DNA of 64,000 nucleotides from Aggregatibacter actinomycetemcomitans (GTDB lineage Bacteria; Pseudomonadota; Gammaproteobacteria; Enterobacterales; Pasteurellaceae): NCBI GenBank assembly GCA_017160915.1, contig JACAWG010000061.1, positions 1 to 64,000 of the forward strand, read 5' to 3'. Shown piece by piece: positions 27,977 to 38,570 of this stretch (position 1 is its first letter; each line of letters starts with the position of its first letter). The notes under the pieces were generated by a model. It saw only the letters and a program-made list of their open reading frames with translations, ran no database searches and was not told where the DNA came from. The position numbers and the translations under genes were made by a program.

Positions 27977-28096
27977 AGAAAATCACCTTAAAAATAAACC
28001 GCACTTTTCGGCGGGTTTTAACTTGGAAAATACGGCATAGAATAGCGTAAAACGGGGAAAAATAACAGAAAGTGCGGTGGGAATTTTGGATATTTT

Positions 28097-28729
28097 TCAC
28101 GGCGTAAGCTGATGACAAGCCTCATACAACGGCAATAAATCACGAATGCTTTCAACGATAAATTGTGTCGCGTCCAATTTATCCAGTTCGGCTTTTTCCG
28201 CATTACGTCCGATACACCAAAAATCCTCGTCGGAACGCAAAGTTAAATCCTGCGGCGTGAATTGATTCACTTTGCGAAAATCATCGTATTCGCTTTCATC
28301 GCCACGCCAAATATCGAAATCGGCAAAACGGGTGAAATCAAAATTCTCCAGCCATTGATTATATTGCTGTACATTAATTTGCGAACGATCGGCGCGATAA
28401 CAATGCCAATCCAGACTCACCGATAACCGACGACGATTCAACAACACCGACAAAATCGCCGCAGAATTGAGATGATATTCATATTTAAAATAGGCGAAAA
28501 AATGCCCGCGCACTTGCCAGCCGTTCGTCCAGCTTTCAATATGCGGTTTGGCAAAGGGCGAACCAAGCGCCGCAGAAACCTGCAAAATCGTCGCTTTCCA
28601 ATTGTCCCAATGGGCTTTGTAATCCGCCTTAATGCGCGGAATCTCCTCCGGGCAGAATTTTTTCATTTGGGCGAATTGGAAGAAGGGAATGTTGAAAAGA
28701 TCGCAGGCGTTGGCGTTAATTAGATTCAC
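28097..28729 (-). CDS. Conserved-looking hypothetical protein, 210 aa
   Basis: I do not recognise a family with confidence. The 210-residue protein has no signal peptide or membrane segment and is rich in Trp, Tyr and Phe. A central region (about residues 70-115: WQVRGHFFAYFKYEYHLNSA and LNRRRLSVSLDWHCYRAD) looks like alternating beta strands, followed by a charged helical C-terminus. Codon use is like its neighbours. It starts 12 bases upstream of ATCATCC near 28729 and follows the HEPN-MNT pair with a 27-base gap, so co-transcription with that toxin-antitoxin operon is possible. No function is offered. Confidence 0.75.
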   Translation of the reverse strand: MNLINANACDLFNIPFFQFAQMKKFCPEEIPRIKADYKAHWDNWKATILQVSAALGSPFAKPHIESWTNGWQVRGHFFAYFKYEYHLNSAAILSVLLNRRRLSVSLDWHCYRADRSQINVQQYNQWLENFDFTRFADFDIWRGDESEYDDFRKVNQFTPQDLTLRSDEDFWCIGRNAEKAELDKLDATQFIVESIRDLLPLYEACHQLTP

Positions 28730-28756
28730 TCAGATCATCCTTTTTTATTTAATTGC

Positions 28757-29050
28757 TTACTGAATAACTTCAAAACACTGCAAAATAATCTGTTTAAAGG
28801 CATCATTCGTCACCGCCCAATCCACAATATCCACTTTCCACGGCAAATCCGATTCGGAGAAAGCCTCCGTTAAATTTGCCAAAGTATTCAGCGAAAGTGG
28901 AGATTCGCCAATAATTGCCAAATCCAAATCGGAATACGTTTTGGCATTTCCTTTCACGCGCGAACCGAACGCCCAAACCGAATGATTCGGGACATGTTGA
29001 TGTAAAATCGCTTTAACGATTTGAAGTTCTTGTTCAGTGATGGTGAGCAT
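28757..29050 (-). CDS. MNT nucleotidyltransferase antitoxin (MntA-like)
   Basis: Minimal nucleotidyltransferase with the exact family signature GS-x10-D-x-D: GSRVKGNAKTYSDLD (about residues 28-42), plus a third acidic residue in VDIVD. In HEPN-MNT systems this antitoxin neutralises the HEPN toxin, by AMPylating a tyrosine where studied. The 97-residue length fits. ATG 29050 is chosen because a longer upstream frame would run through the HEPN gene. It overlaps the HEPN gene end by 17 bases, so translation is probably coupled. The pair resembles HI0073/HI0074 of H. influenzae. Confidence 0.9.
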   Translation of the reverse strand: MLTITEQELQIVKAILHQHVPNHSVWAFGSRVKGNAKTYSDLDLAIIGESPLSLNTLANLTEAFSESDLPWKVDIVDWAVTNDAFKQIILQCFEVIQ

Positions 29051-29456
29051 GTAAGCGTTCTTGTAAAGATTGCAGTAAAAATTGCGCTTCCCGCAAAAAA
29101 TCCGGAATACCGGATACCACAAGAATTGCGGTTTCTTCATCATAAGTATGACTGGTACGGCTACGCATTTCACGATATTGCTTCCAGTTTTGCCAATTTC
29201 CCAGCAATAAACCTCTTTCATTACCCGTACGAATCAGATCTTGAAACGTCATAGCGTCAATTTGCTCGGGATTCGCTTCGGTGTATTCCAGAAAGCGCTT
29301 AAGCATTTTATGGCTGATTTCGTAGGTAAATTCAAAACGTTGAATTAAGCCGTCGCGAATTTGTATATCTGTAATATCCGATTGATAACGCACTAACCCT
29401 TCAGCTAAACGGTTAATGGCATTAGTCAATGATGTCAAATCCAGTTCCATCATCAT
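29034..29456 (-). CDS. HEPN-domain toxin (nucleotidyltransferase substrate-binding family)
   Basis: Helical 140-residue HEPN protein of the family once called nucleotidyltransferase substrate-binding protein. The RNase motif R-x4-H is present as RSRTSH (about residues 100-105), followed by TYDEE. HEPN toxins of such pairs cut RNA and are held inactive by the MNT partner. It precedes and overlaps the MNT gene. Three ATG codons in a row form the start (29456-29448), with AGGA just before the first; the exact start is uncertain by two residues. Confidence 0.88.
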   Translation of the reverse strand: MMMELDLTSLTNAINRLAEGLVRYQSDITDIQIRDGLIQRFEFTYEISHKMLKRFLEYTEANPEQIDAMTFQDLIRTGNERGLLLGNWQNWKQYREMRSRTSHTYDEETAILVVSGIPDFLREAQFLLQSLQERLHAHHH

Positions 29457-29482
29457 ACTTTCCTAAAAAACACGGTAATTTT

Positions 29483-29550
29483 TATTCACAAGCTCACCCG
29501 TTCGCTTATTCCCACTAAAGAGGGTACCGACTGAACCAATGTTCAAAAAG
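29483..29550 (+). repeat. Dispersed intergenic repeat, copy B
   Basis: ATTCACAAGC...GTTCGCTTATTC followed by GGGTACCGACTGAACCAATGTTC. It is a more diverged copy of the element at 25264-25330. Confidence 0.55.
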
Positions 29551-30370
29551 CGTTGCTTTTTTTCACCGCACTTTGGGTGAAATATTGCTTGTCTTCCCAA
29601 CGTAGCATGGTTAAGCGGTTGCCCCAGACGCAGCCGGTATCGAGGGCGTAAATGTTCGGCGGGGTGGTTTCATCCACTAAACTTGCCCAATGTCCGAAGA
29701 TGATATTTTCCTTCTGATACAACGGATTATCCAAGGCAAACCACGGTGCGAGATCCGTCGGCGCCTCCTTGACAGGGAGCTTGCAGGCGAAATCCAGCCG
29801 ATGATCGAGATAACAAAAACGCATACGGGTGAGCACGTTGATACTGTAACGCAGTCGGTCGAGCCCCTGCAAATCGGGCGACCAGCGATCGGGCTGTTCG
29901 GCATACATATTTTCTACCAGATGGCGATAATTGCCGTGGCGTAACACCTTTTCCACTTCGTTGGCGCAGGCTTTGGCGGTGGTTAAATCCCAATCGGGTG
30001 AAATCCCCGCGTGCACCAGCACGAAATTCTGCGCCGGATTATGAATCAACAAAGGTTGGCAACGTAGCCAGTTCGCCAGTTCGAAAAAATCCGGAGCGGC
30101 AAAAACGGCATCCACGCGATCGCGCGGTTTGATTTTTTTCACCCCAAGTGCGGTGGAAATAAAATGTAAATCGTGGTTACCTAACACGGTATGCGCCGCA
30201 TTTCCCAAGGATTTCACCAAACGCAGGCACGCCAACGAATTATCTCCGCGCGCCAGCAAATCGCCCGTTAAATACAGCGTATCCTGCGTAGGATCAAAGC
30301 GCACCTTTTCCAACAGCATTTGAAATTCATCATAGCAACCGTGCAGGTCGCCGATTAAATATGTCGCCAT
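29543..30370 (-). CDS. apaH: Diadenosine tetraphosphatase (symmetrical)
   Basis: Calcineurin-like phosphoesterase that splits Ap4A into two ADP and also decaps Np4-capped RNA. Metal-binding motifs are GDLHG (residues 7-11), [12 protein letters not shown] (about 34-45) and LGNHDLH (about 64-70), with histidines further on in VHAG and FGHW. Length of 275 residues is normal. It lies 14 bases downstream of rsmA as part of the surA-rsmA-apaH neighbourhood; apaG, usually between rsmA and apaH in E. coli, is absent. Confidence 0.97.
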   Translation of the reverse strand: MATYLIGDLHGCYDEFQMLLEKVRFDPTQDTLYLTGDLLARGDNSLACLRLVKSLGNAAHTVLGNHDLHFISTALGVKKIKPRDRVDAVFAAPDFFELANWLRCQPLLIHNPAQNFVLVHAGISPDWDLTTAKACANEVEKVLRHGNYRHLVENMYAEQPDRWSPDLQGLDRLRYSINVLTRMRFCYLDHRLDFACKLPVKEAPTDLAPWFALDNPLYQKENIIFGHWASLVDETTPPNIYALDTGCVWGNRLTMLRWEDKQYFTQSAVKKSNAF

Positions 30371-30384
30371 TTTTGACCGCTCTT

Positions 30385-31248
30385 TTATTCGTCCGAATCC
30401 GTCACATCATCTTTATTCACATCCGCCGGCGGATTATCCGCTAACCAGTTCGCCAAACGGGCATAATCGGCGATACTGAGATTTTCCGCACGGGCGTTTA
30501 CATCAATGTCAAGTGCGGTCAGATTTTCCGTTGAAAATAAACCCGACAAGGCATTGCGCAGGGTTTTACGACGCTGATTAAAGGCTTGTGAACACACCCG
30601 ATTGAGCCAATATAAATCTTTCACCGGGTGCGGCAATGTGGTATGCGGAATCAAACGTACCACCGCCGAATCCACTTTCGGCGCCGGTTTAAACGCGCTC
30701 GGTGGCACTTCCAGCACCGGCATGACCTGACAGAAATATTGCGCCATGATGGTCAATCGCCCGTAAGCTTTGCTGTTCGGCGCGGCACACAGGCGCTTCA
30801 CCACTTCTTTCTGCAACATGAAATGCATATCCTGAATAATGTGGTGATAGTTAAACAAATGGAACATTAACGGCGTGGAAATGTTGTAAGGCAGGTTACC
30901 GAATACGCGCAACTTCTGTCCTTTTTCCGCCAATTGTTCCTGTGCATAAAGAGAGGAAAAATCAAACTGCATGGCGTCGGTTTCGATAACCGTAAGTTTT
31001 TGATGTAAAAACGGGTGATGACGCAAACGTTCCGCCAAATCACGGTCAAGCTCCAGCACGGTCAGATGCTCCACCTGTTCTGCCACAGGCTCCGTCAAAG
31101 CGCCCAAACCGGGTCCGATTTCCACCAAAAACTGATTCGGCTGCGGATAAATTGCCGCCACGATATTTTGAATAACGTTGTTGTCATGCAGGAAATTCTG
31201 CCCGAACCGCTTACGCGCCGTATGGCCTAAATGCTTTTTTGAATTCAT
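30385..31248 (-). CDS. rsmA: 16S rRNA dimethyladenosine transferase
   Basis: KsgA/RsmA dimethylates two adjacent adenosines in the 3' hairpin of 16S rRNA, a late step of 30S maturation. The start [12 protein letters not shown] (about residues 11-22), the AdoMet-binding [12 protein letters not shown] (about 43-54) and the catalytic FGNLPYNIS (about 117-125) are all present. A charged C-terminal tail after about residue 270 is slightly longer than in E. coli. It precedes apaH and is separated from surA by a terminator. Confidence 0.98.
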   Translation of the reverse strand: MNSKKHLGHTARKRFGQNFLHDNNVIQNIVAAIYPQPNQFLVEIGPGLGALTEPVAEQVEHLTVLELDRDLAERLRHHPFLHQKLTVIETDAMQFDFSSLYAQEQLAEKGQKLRVFGNLPYNISTPLMFHLFNYHHIIQDMHFMLQKEVVKRLCAAPNSKAYGRLTIMAQYFCQVMPVLEVPPSAFKPAPKVDSAVVRLIPHTTLPHPVKDLYWLNRVCSQAFNQRRKTLRNALSGLFSTENLTALDIDVNARAENLSIADYARLANWLADNPPADVNKDDVTDSDE

Positions 31249-31296
31249 TGAATAGGATCTTATAAAAATAACGAAAAGTGCGGTGTATTATAAAGC

Positions 31297-31324
31297 AAAA
31301 TCCCGACATTAGGGTCGGGATTTC
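31297..31324 (-). terminator. Terminator of surA
   Basis: ATCCCGAC / GTCGGGAT stem seven bases past the surA stop. On the minus strand it is followed by TTTTGCTTTAT. Confidence 0.75.
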
Positions 31325-31326
31325 GG

Positions 31327-32253
31327 TTAATTTATGTATTTAATATCCGCTCGTTTACGCAGTGCCTGCACCCAGTCGCGGGCGGAGTCCTGCAATTGTT
31401 GATTGACGATTTGCTCGTAGGCTTTTTGGCGGTAGGCATCTTCTGTACGGTCGGCTTGACGGGTGTTGGTCACTTCCAGAATGTGCCAGCCGAATTCGGT
31501 TTTAAACGGTGCGCTGATAACGCCCTGTTTGGTTGTACGCACCGCTTGGTTAAACGGACCGACATACATTTCCGGGAAGGCATAACCCAAGTTACCGCCG
31601 TTGGCGCCGGATAAATAATCTTTGGAATATTTCAACGCGGCATCGGCAAAAGTAGTTTTACCGGCAATGATGTCCGCACGGATTTGTTCAAGTTGCGCCT
31701 TGGCTTGCGCATCATTTAATAACGGATTCAGTTTCAATAAAATATGACGTACTTCATATTGCGTGTCGGAGGTCTGAGCTACGGTGCCTTTGGCTTTGGC
31801 TTCATCTAGCATTTTCTTGGCAAGCGCTTCAACCTGTTCGCGGGACACATCCACACTTTGGCTGATGGCGTGATTACGCACTTCGGACATCATCACCTGT
31901 TGTGCGATTTGCTGGCGATAGGCGCGATAGCTAATGCCCTGATAATCCAATGCATCCAATAATTGACCGAAAGTTAAACCGTTTTGCGCCGCAATGCCTT
32001 CAATGATTTGATCGATTTGTGCGTTATTCACTTTCACGCCGGATTCTTTCACCGCCTGATCCACCAGAATATCGTCGATGACTTTATTCAGTGCCGCCTG
32101 GCGATCGTTGGTTTTTTTATTGATCACGCTCTTCACCTGGCTTTCCAATATCGGAATGCCGTTAACGGTAGCGACCACTTTTTCCTCGGCGTGAACATGG
32201 GCAGCTAACGCAAAAAAGCCGATTGCGGCAAACAAAACAGATTTTAAATTCAT
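31327..32253 (-). CDS. surA: Periplasmic chaperone / peptidyl-prolyl isomerase SurA
   Basis: Outer-membrane-protein chaperone with a signal peptide (to about residue 22, AAHVHAEEK). The SurA N-terminal chaperone domain (about 23-165, starting KVVATVNGIPILESQV) is followed by one parvulin domain (about 170-275: YEVRHILLKLNP, GANGGNLGYAFPEMYVGPF, TEFGWHILEV) and a C-terminal helix. E. coli SurA has two parvulin domains; the single-domain form of 308 residues is seen here. The shorter form fits Pasteurellaceae. It is upstream of rsmA. Confidence 0.9.
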   Translation of the reverse strand: MNLKSVLFAAIGFFALAAHVHAEEKVVATVNGIPILESQVKSVINKKTNDRQAALNKVIDDILVDQAVKESGVKVNNAQIDQIIEGIAAQNGLTFGQLLDALDYQGISYRAYRQQIAQQVMMSEVRNHAISQSVDVSREQVEALAKKMLDEAKAKGTVAQTSDTQYEVRHILLKLNPLLNDAQAKAQLEQIRADIIAGKTTFADAALKYSKDYLSGANGGNLGYAFPEMYVGPFNQAVRTTKQGVISAPFKTEFGWHILEVTNTRQADRTEDAYRQKAYEQIVNQQLQDSARDWVQALRKRADIKYIN

Positions 32254-32324
32254 CTTCGTTAATATTCCGTTATAAGGTTGAAATTACTGATTAGATTATC
32301 AATTTAGCCAAAGGTTCACAAACT

Positions 32325-32861
32325 TTATTTGGACAACAACGCCACTTCATAGCATTGGTCGAACTTCATGGTGCGCACCTGAATATTTTCGCTTCGGCTG
32401 GTCGGCACGTTTTTCCCCACATAATCGGCGCGAATCGGCAGTTCGCGATGACCGCGATCTACAAAGATCACCAATTCTACTTTCGCCGCCCGCCCGAAAT
32501 CCACCAGAGCATCCAACGCCGCGCGAATCGTGCGTCCCGTAAACAGCACATCATCCACCAAAATCACTTCTTTGTGTTGAATATTAATAAAATCCGACGC
32601 GCCGCTGTAAACCGGCACTTGCTCTTCCCGTGCGTGTGCAAGATCATCGCGATAAAAGGTAATATCCAAATCGAAAGCGGGGATGTCGGTTTGCGTTAAG
32701 GATTTGATTTTATTCTTAATCAGCTCGGCAATTTCCGCCCCCCGCCGTTTAATTCCGACAATCACCAAATTATCCAAACGTTGGTGTTTTTCAATGATTT
32801 CGTGAGAAATGCGGGAAATGGTTCGAAGGAACTGATTTTCGTCAATAATGATTTTTTCCAT
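32325..32861 (-). CDS. pyrR: PyrR-type uracil phosphoribosyltransferase / pyrimidine regulator
   Basis: Type I phosphoribosyltransferase fold with the PRPP-binding motif VILVDDVLFTGRTIRAALDAL (about residues 96-116). Length of 178 residues and the start EKIIIDENQFLRTISRISHEI match PyrR, which attenuates pyr operons in Gram-positive bacteria and has uracil phosphoribosyltransferase activity. Its RNA-binding role in Pasteurellaceae is unclear to me. It lies 71 bases upstream of surA on the same strand. No PyrR-type attenuator is visible nearby. Confidence 0.93.
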   Translation of the reverse strand: MEKIIIDENQFLRTISRISHEIIEKHQRLDNLVIVGIKRRGAEIAELIKNKIKSLTQTDIPAFDLDITFYRDDLAHAREEQVPVYSGASDFINIQHKEVILVDDVLFTGRTIRAALDALVDFGRAAKVELVIFVDRGHRELPIRADYVGKNVPTSRSENIQVRTMKFDQCYEVALLSK

Positions 32862-32998
32862 AGGCTTTAGGAATGCGTTGTGTTGAAGACTAAGATGCGG
32901 GCTACAATATCACAAATGCGGTGAGTTTTCTTTACTTGTCTCAAGAAAACCGTCAAAAGAAACGCAATAAAAACCGACCGCACTTTTCCAAAGAAAAA

Positions 32999-33409
32999 TC
33001 AGCGCCCTACCACATTCGCCTCAACCGCCACCCGCTCGCCGTTATCAAACATCAATTCCAACGGAAACCGTTCTCCTGCCCGTAACGTTTTCGCAGCTTC
33101 AAACACCATAATATGCAAGCCCCCGCGTTTTAACTGCACGTTGCCGTTGGCAGGGATTTCAATCCCGGACAGGGTAAGCATTTTGCCGTGTTGCATACCG
33201 TGTAACTCAAGACGCGCCGCCAGAGGGCTTTGTGCGAAGGCGAGATTAACGGGGTCCTTGCCGTCATTGTGTAAATTCATGAAAATTGCCGAGGGTTCGT
33301 CAGGGCTTTGGGTGGCGAAGACGGTGGCGTTTTCCACGCTGATTTTTGCGCTCACGCAGAGGGGCAAAAGTGCGGTTAAAATTAACGGCGTTTTTAAAAT
33401 CGCCCGCAT
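32999..33409 (-). CDS. Periplasmic copper chaperone PCu(A)C
   Basis: Secreted 136-residue protein of the PCuAC/DUF461 family, which delivers Cu(I) to cytochrome oxidase in the periplasm. A signal peptide (MRAILKTPLILTALLPLCVSA) is followed by the copper motif: H-G-M-Q-H-G near residue 70 and, about 30 residues on, LHIMVF, giving the expected Met/His ligand set. ATG 33409 with GGAG six bases before it is preferred to the upstream ATG at 33427. No cytochrome oxidase gene is adjacent. Confidence 0.88.
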   Translation of the reverse strand: MRAILKTPLILTALLPLCVSAKISVENATVFATQSPDEPSAIFMNLHNDGKDPVNLAFAQSPLAARLELHGMQHGKMLTLSGIEIPANGNVQLKRGGLHIMVFEAAKTLRAGERFPLELMFDNGERVAVEANVVGR

Positions 33410-33521
33410 GGGTTTCTCCTTTTTCATGTTGGTCGGCGGTGCCGATTGCCTTTAAACTATAACAGAAAAATGCTATATTACCGCCCAATTTCCCGATGAC
33501 TCAATTCAATTTAAAACCCCA

Positions 33522-34133
33522 ATGGCAAATTATTACGACATTACCCTCGCCCTTGCCGGCGTATGCCAAGCGGCAAAATTAGTTCAACAACTGGCGTTAA
33601 ACGGCGAAGCCGATCAACAGGCGCTGGAAACTTCCCTGAACAGCTTATTGCAAACCGCACCGCAAACCACCTTAGACGTCTTCGGTGGCGCCGAAAGCCA
33701 TCTGAAATTGGGTTTAACCACCCTGTGCGAGCAACTCAACGGCAGCGAGCCGGAGCTTGGGCGTTATTGGTTAAGTCTGTTGGCATTGGCGGGAAAATTG
33801 AATAAAACCCCGGCAGCCAAGCAGGAACTGACGCGTCGCGTGCAATATTTACCGACACAACTGGAACATTACCGTTTACTGGACGAACAAATGTTATCCA
33901 ACTTCGCCGGCATTTATGTGGATGTGATCAGCCCGCTGGGTCGCCGCATTCAAGTCACCGGCGTCACGCAATATTTACAGCAATTAGGCACGCAAAATCG
34001 CATTCGTGCCGCGTTGTTAGCCGGTATCCGCGCAGCGATTTTATGGCAACAGGTGGGCGGCACCAAATGGCAGTTGTTGTTCTTTCGGGGCAAAATCGCC
34101 GCCACCGCACAACAAATTCTCTCTTCTCTTTAA
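33522..34133 (+). CDS. hflD: High frequency lysogenization protein HflD homologue
   Basis: Peripheral membrane protein of the HflD (YcfC) family, 203 residues, starting [20 protein letters not shown]. In E. coli it affects lambda lysogeny by binding CII. Its native cellular role is not well defined. It lies 23 bases before purB, the conserved hflD-purB order of gammaproteobacteria. mnmA, which precedes it in E. coli, is absent here. Confidence 0.93.
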   Translation: MANYYDITLALAGVCQAAKLVQQLALNGEADQQALETSLNSLLQTAPQTTLDVFGGAESHLKLGLTTLCEQLNGSEPELGRYWLSLLALAGKLNKTPAAKQELTRRVQYLPTQLEHYRLLDEQMLSNFAGIYVDVISPLGRRIQVTGVTQYLQQLGTQNRIRAALLAGIRAAILWQQVGGTKWQLLFFRGKIAATAQQILSSL

Positions 34134-34138
34134 TTTAA

Positions 34139-35524
<1,386 letters not shown>

Positions 35525-35532
35525 ACAGCAAA

Positions 35533-35560
35533 AAGGGCGTATTCAATACGCCCTTAAAAA
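35533..35560 (-). terminator. Terminator of the ABC transporter gene (shared gap with purB)
   Basis: AAGGGCGTATT / AATACGCCCTT is a perfect 11-base stem. The T run is on the minus strand, so it should end transcription of the converging ABC transporter gene. Confidence 0.75.
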
Positions 35561-35574
35561 CACCGCAGAAAATG

Positions 35575-35616
35575 ACCGCACTTTATGGCTTTCCCGCTAA
35601 AAGTGCGGCTCTTTTT
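35575..35616 (+). terminator. Inverted uptake-signal hairpin serving purB
   Basis: ACCGCACTT (35575-35583) and the imperfect AAGTGCGGC (35601-35609) are inverted and followed by CTTTTTTAA on the plus strand. Confidence 0.6.
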
Positions 35617-37460
35617 TAATCCACGTGCTCACTCAGGAAGCCGCCGCTTTGGTGCTGCCACAATTTGGCGTATAAACCGTTTTGCGCCAGCAATTCGGCG
35701 TGGGTGCCTTGTTCCACGATTTGTCCGTGATCCAACACAATCAGGCGATCCATGGCGGCGATGGTGGACAAACGGTGAGCGATGGCAATCACGGTTTTAT
35801 TTTCCATCATTTTATCCAGGCTTTCCTGAATTGCCGCTTCCACTTCGGAATCCAGCGCGCTGGTGGCTTCGTCTAACAACAGAATCGGCGCGTCTTTGAG
35901 CATCACGCGGGCGATGGCGATACGCTGCCGCTGTCCACCGGACAATTTCACGCCGCGCTCACCCACATGGGCATCGTAGCCGTGACGTCCCTGCGCGTCG
36001 CTCAGATACGGGATGAAATCCGCCGCTTCGGCACGTTCCGCCGCCTCCAGCATTTCCTGCTCGGTGGCGCTTGGTCTGCCGTACACAATGTTATCGCGCA
36101 CGGAACGGTGCAACAACGACGTATCCTGCGTCACCAAGCCGATTTGGCTGCGCAAACTTTCCTGCTGCACGTCGATGATATTTTGTCCGTCAATGGTAAT
36201 GGCGCCCTGTTGCGCTTCGTAGAAACGCAACAATAGATTGACGATAGTGGATTTACCGGCGCCGGAACGTCCGATTAAGCCCACTTTTTCGCCCGGTTTA
36301 ATGGTTAAATTGAAATGGGTCAACAACGGTTTCACCGGATCGTAGGCAAAGCTCACGTCGTCGAATTTAATTTCACCATGTGTAACCTTTAACGGCGGGC
36401 AATTCGGCTTATCCAAAATGGTTTGCTGTTTGGTGAGCGTATTCATGCCGTCATTCACCGTACCGATATTTTCAAACAGGCGCGCCGATTCCCACATAAT
36501 CCAGCGTGATAGCCCGTGTACGCGCAACGCCATGGCGGTGGCGGTGGCAATGGCGCCGACACCCACCAGCCCTTGTTGCCACAACAATACGCCGATAACG
36601 GCGGTGCTTAAAATAAGCATCACATTGGTGATATAGGTCAAAGTATCCAACGAGGTCGCCAAACGCATTTGAGCGTGTACCGTCACCATAAATTCTTCCA
36701 TAGAACGCTTGGCGTAACCGGCTTCACGGGAACCGTGGGAGAACAGTTTCACCGTGGCGATGTTGGAATAGGCGTCAGTGATGCGTCCGGTCATCAGCGA
36801 ACGCGCATCCGCCTGACGTTCTGCTGTTTTGGCAAGACGCGGGATCAATAAACGCAAAATCGTGACGAACAACACAATCCAGACAATAAAAGGCACGAGG
36901 AACCAGCTATCTAATGAGGCAAGCACCAAACCCGATGTGACGAAATACACCACCACATACACCAACACATCCGCGATGGTCAGCACGGTATCACGTACGG
37001 CGAGGGCGGTTTGCATGACTTTGGCGGATACCCGACCGGCAAATTCATCCTGATAGAAACTCAGGCTCTGCCCCAACATTAAGCGGTGGAAATTCCAGCG
37101 CAAGCGCATTGGGAACACCCCTTGCAGGGTTTGTAAACGCACGGCGGAGGATAAAAACAGCAGGAGAATACTGAGGATCAGCAAGCCCGCCATCCCCATA
37201 AGCAAATAGCCTTTTTCCTGCCACAAGGTCGCCGGTGTGTAAGCGGTTAACCAATCGACCAGCAAGCCCATAAATTGGAAGAGCAACGCTTCCATAATGC
37301 CGCCGCCGATGGTCAGTATCGCCAAAAGTAAAATCCAGCGTTTCATGCCGTCGATACTGGACCAAATAAAGCGGAACAAGCCTTTTTCCGGCGTTTTCGG
37401 CGTTTGGTCGGGATACGGATTGAGGCGATTCTCAAACCAGCTAAAAACTTTTTCAAACAT
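35616..37460 (-). CDS. ABC exporter, fused permease-ATPase
   Basis: 614-residue half-transporter. Membrane segments lie in about residues 40-330 (for example RWILLLAILTIGGGIMEALLFQ), then a nucleotide-binding domain with Walker A GRSGAGKST (about 405-413), Q-loop VTQDTSLLHRSV, signature LSGGQRQRIAIARV, Walker B ILLLDEATSALDSE and H-loop IAHRL. It resembles multidrug/lipid exporters of the MsbA group but is not MsbA itself by its start. Substrate is unknown. The start ATG 37460 follows GGAAAAAAGAGAT; an upstream in-frame ATG is less likely. Confidence 0.92.
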   Translation of the reverse strand: MFEKVFSWFENRLNPYPDQTPKTPEKGLFRFIWSSIDGMKRWILLLAILTIGGGIMEALLFQFMGLLVDWLTAYTPATLWQEKGYLLMGMAGLLILSILLLFLSSAVRLQTLQGVFPMRLRWNFHRLMLGQSLSFYQDEFAGRVSAKVMQTALAVRDTVLTIADVLVYVVVYFVTSGLVLASLDSWFLVPFIVWIVLFVTILRLLIPRLAKTAERQADARSLMTGRITDAYSNIATVKLFSHGSREAGYAKRSMEEFMVTVHAQMRLATSLDTLTYITNVMLILSTAVIGVLLWQQGLVGVGAIATATAMALRVHGLSRWIMWESARLFENIGTVNDGMNTLTKQQTILDKPNCPPLKVTHGEIKFDDVSFAYDPVKPLLTHFNLTIKPGEKVGLIGRSGAGKSTIVNLLLRFYEAQQGAITIDGQNIIDVQQESLRSQIGLVTQDTSLLHRSVRDNIVYGRPSATEQEMLEAAERAEAADFIPYLSDAQGRHGYDAHVGERGVKLSGGQRQRIAIARVMLKDAPILLLDEATSALDSEVEAAIQESLDKMMENKTVIAIAHRLSTIAAMDRLIVLDHGQIVEQGTHAELLAQNGLYAKLWQHQSGGFLSEHVD

Positions 37461-37548
37461 ATCTCTTTTTTCCTTAAAAACAAAAGGCAACCAAGTCGTT
37501 GCCTTGCAGATTGTGGCGCATTATAGCGTAAATTCCGCGCAACAGATA

Positions 37549-38466
37549 CTAAAGCACTTCGCGCTTTCGATATTGGCTCGGTGTCATGCCGTAAGCCGTT
37601 TTAAAGGCCTTACTGAAATGCGCCTCCGATTGATAACCCACTTCCAGCGCAATCACCAACACACTTTTCTGCGTCTTATTTAATAATAACGCCGCCTGCT
37701 GCAAACGCAGTTGAGTCAAAAACTTGCCCGGCGCCATGCCGATAGTATGCTGAAATACGCGCATAAAATTCGCCCGCGACATTGCCGCCAATGCTGCCAA
37801 GGTGTCCATATTCCATGCCTGTTGCGGCGCGTTGAATAACTGTGTCAGCACCGGATTCAGACGTTTATCCTGCAACCCGGCAAGCACGCCCTGATTTAAT
37901 TGTTCGCTTTGTAAGCCGTGGCGCAGAATATAAATAAACAGCACGGTAACCAGCGAATCAATCAAGGATTTTGCGCCGCTGTGCGTTTTATCCGCTTCCT
38001 GTTGTAACACTTGGATCAACGGCAATAACGGCGTATCACGCAAAGATAAATGCAAATACGACGGCAACGCATCAATAAGCAGCGACGGTTTGTTGTAATA
38101 CAACATTCCGCAGAACATTTTTAAATCCGGCGAATTTTTCCCGATATGGTAAACCTTAAATAAATTCTGCGGATCTTCCTGTGCATCAGAGGGCGTAATC
38201 CGGGTTTGAATAATATTCCCCTGCGCCTTGCTGGCAATAAAGTGCGGTCGATTTTGCGGGAGAAAAAAGATGTCGCCGGCTTGTAAATGAATCTGTTGAT
38301 GTTCCAAGGTCAGCCAACAATCACCTTGCTCAATTAAGTGAAAAGCGCCCACATACTGGTTTTCACCGGCATCATGCCGCACCTGCCACTCGCCTTGAAA
38401 CAAGCAGCGAATATTCACTTCACCGCTCACCTGCGCTAATTGAATAAGTTTATCTAAGCAATCCAT
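37549..38466 (-). CDS. AraC-family transcriptional regulator
   Basis: Cupin-type N-terminal sensor (about residues 20-105: VNIRCLFQGEWQVRHDAGEN, HLQAGDIFFLPQNRPHFI) and a C-terminal double helix-turn-helix (about 205-305: ALAAMSRANFMRVFQHTIG and VIALEVGYQSEAHFSKAFKT, GMTPSQYRKR). It resembles AraC proteins that sit next to AhpD or oxidoreductase genes. It is divergent from the AhpD-like gene, with a 104-base gap, so it probably controls that gene. The inducer is unknown. Confidence 0.9.
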   Translation of the reverse strand: MDCLDKLIQLAQVSGEVNIRCLFQGEWQVRHDAGENQYVGAFHLIEQGDCWLTLEHQQIHLQAGDIFFLPQNRPHFIASKAQGNIIQTRITPSDAQEDPQNLFKVYHIGKNSPDLKMFCGMLYYNKPSLLIDALPSYLHLSLRDTPLLPLIQVLQQEADKTHSGAKSLIDSLVTVLFIYILRHGLQSEQLNQGVLAGLQDKRLNPVLTQLFNAPQQAWNMDTLAALAAMSRANFMRVFQHTIGMAPGKFLTQLRLQQAALLLNKTQKSVLVIALEVGYQSEAHFSKAFKTAYGMTPSQYRKREVL

Positions 38467-38570
38467 AATGAGATTTTAAGCATAAAAGTTAAGACGAATT
38501 GGCAAGTATGATACAAGAATTTATCTATAATTTGTCTCGAAATTTAAAACACATATTCAAGGAGAAAATT

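Noticed and set aside
29051-29221. N-terminal extension of the MNT gene
   Set aside because: It would run inside the HEPN gene; the MNT fold begins at ATG 29050.
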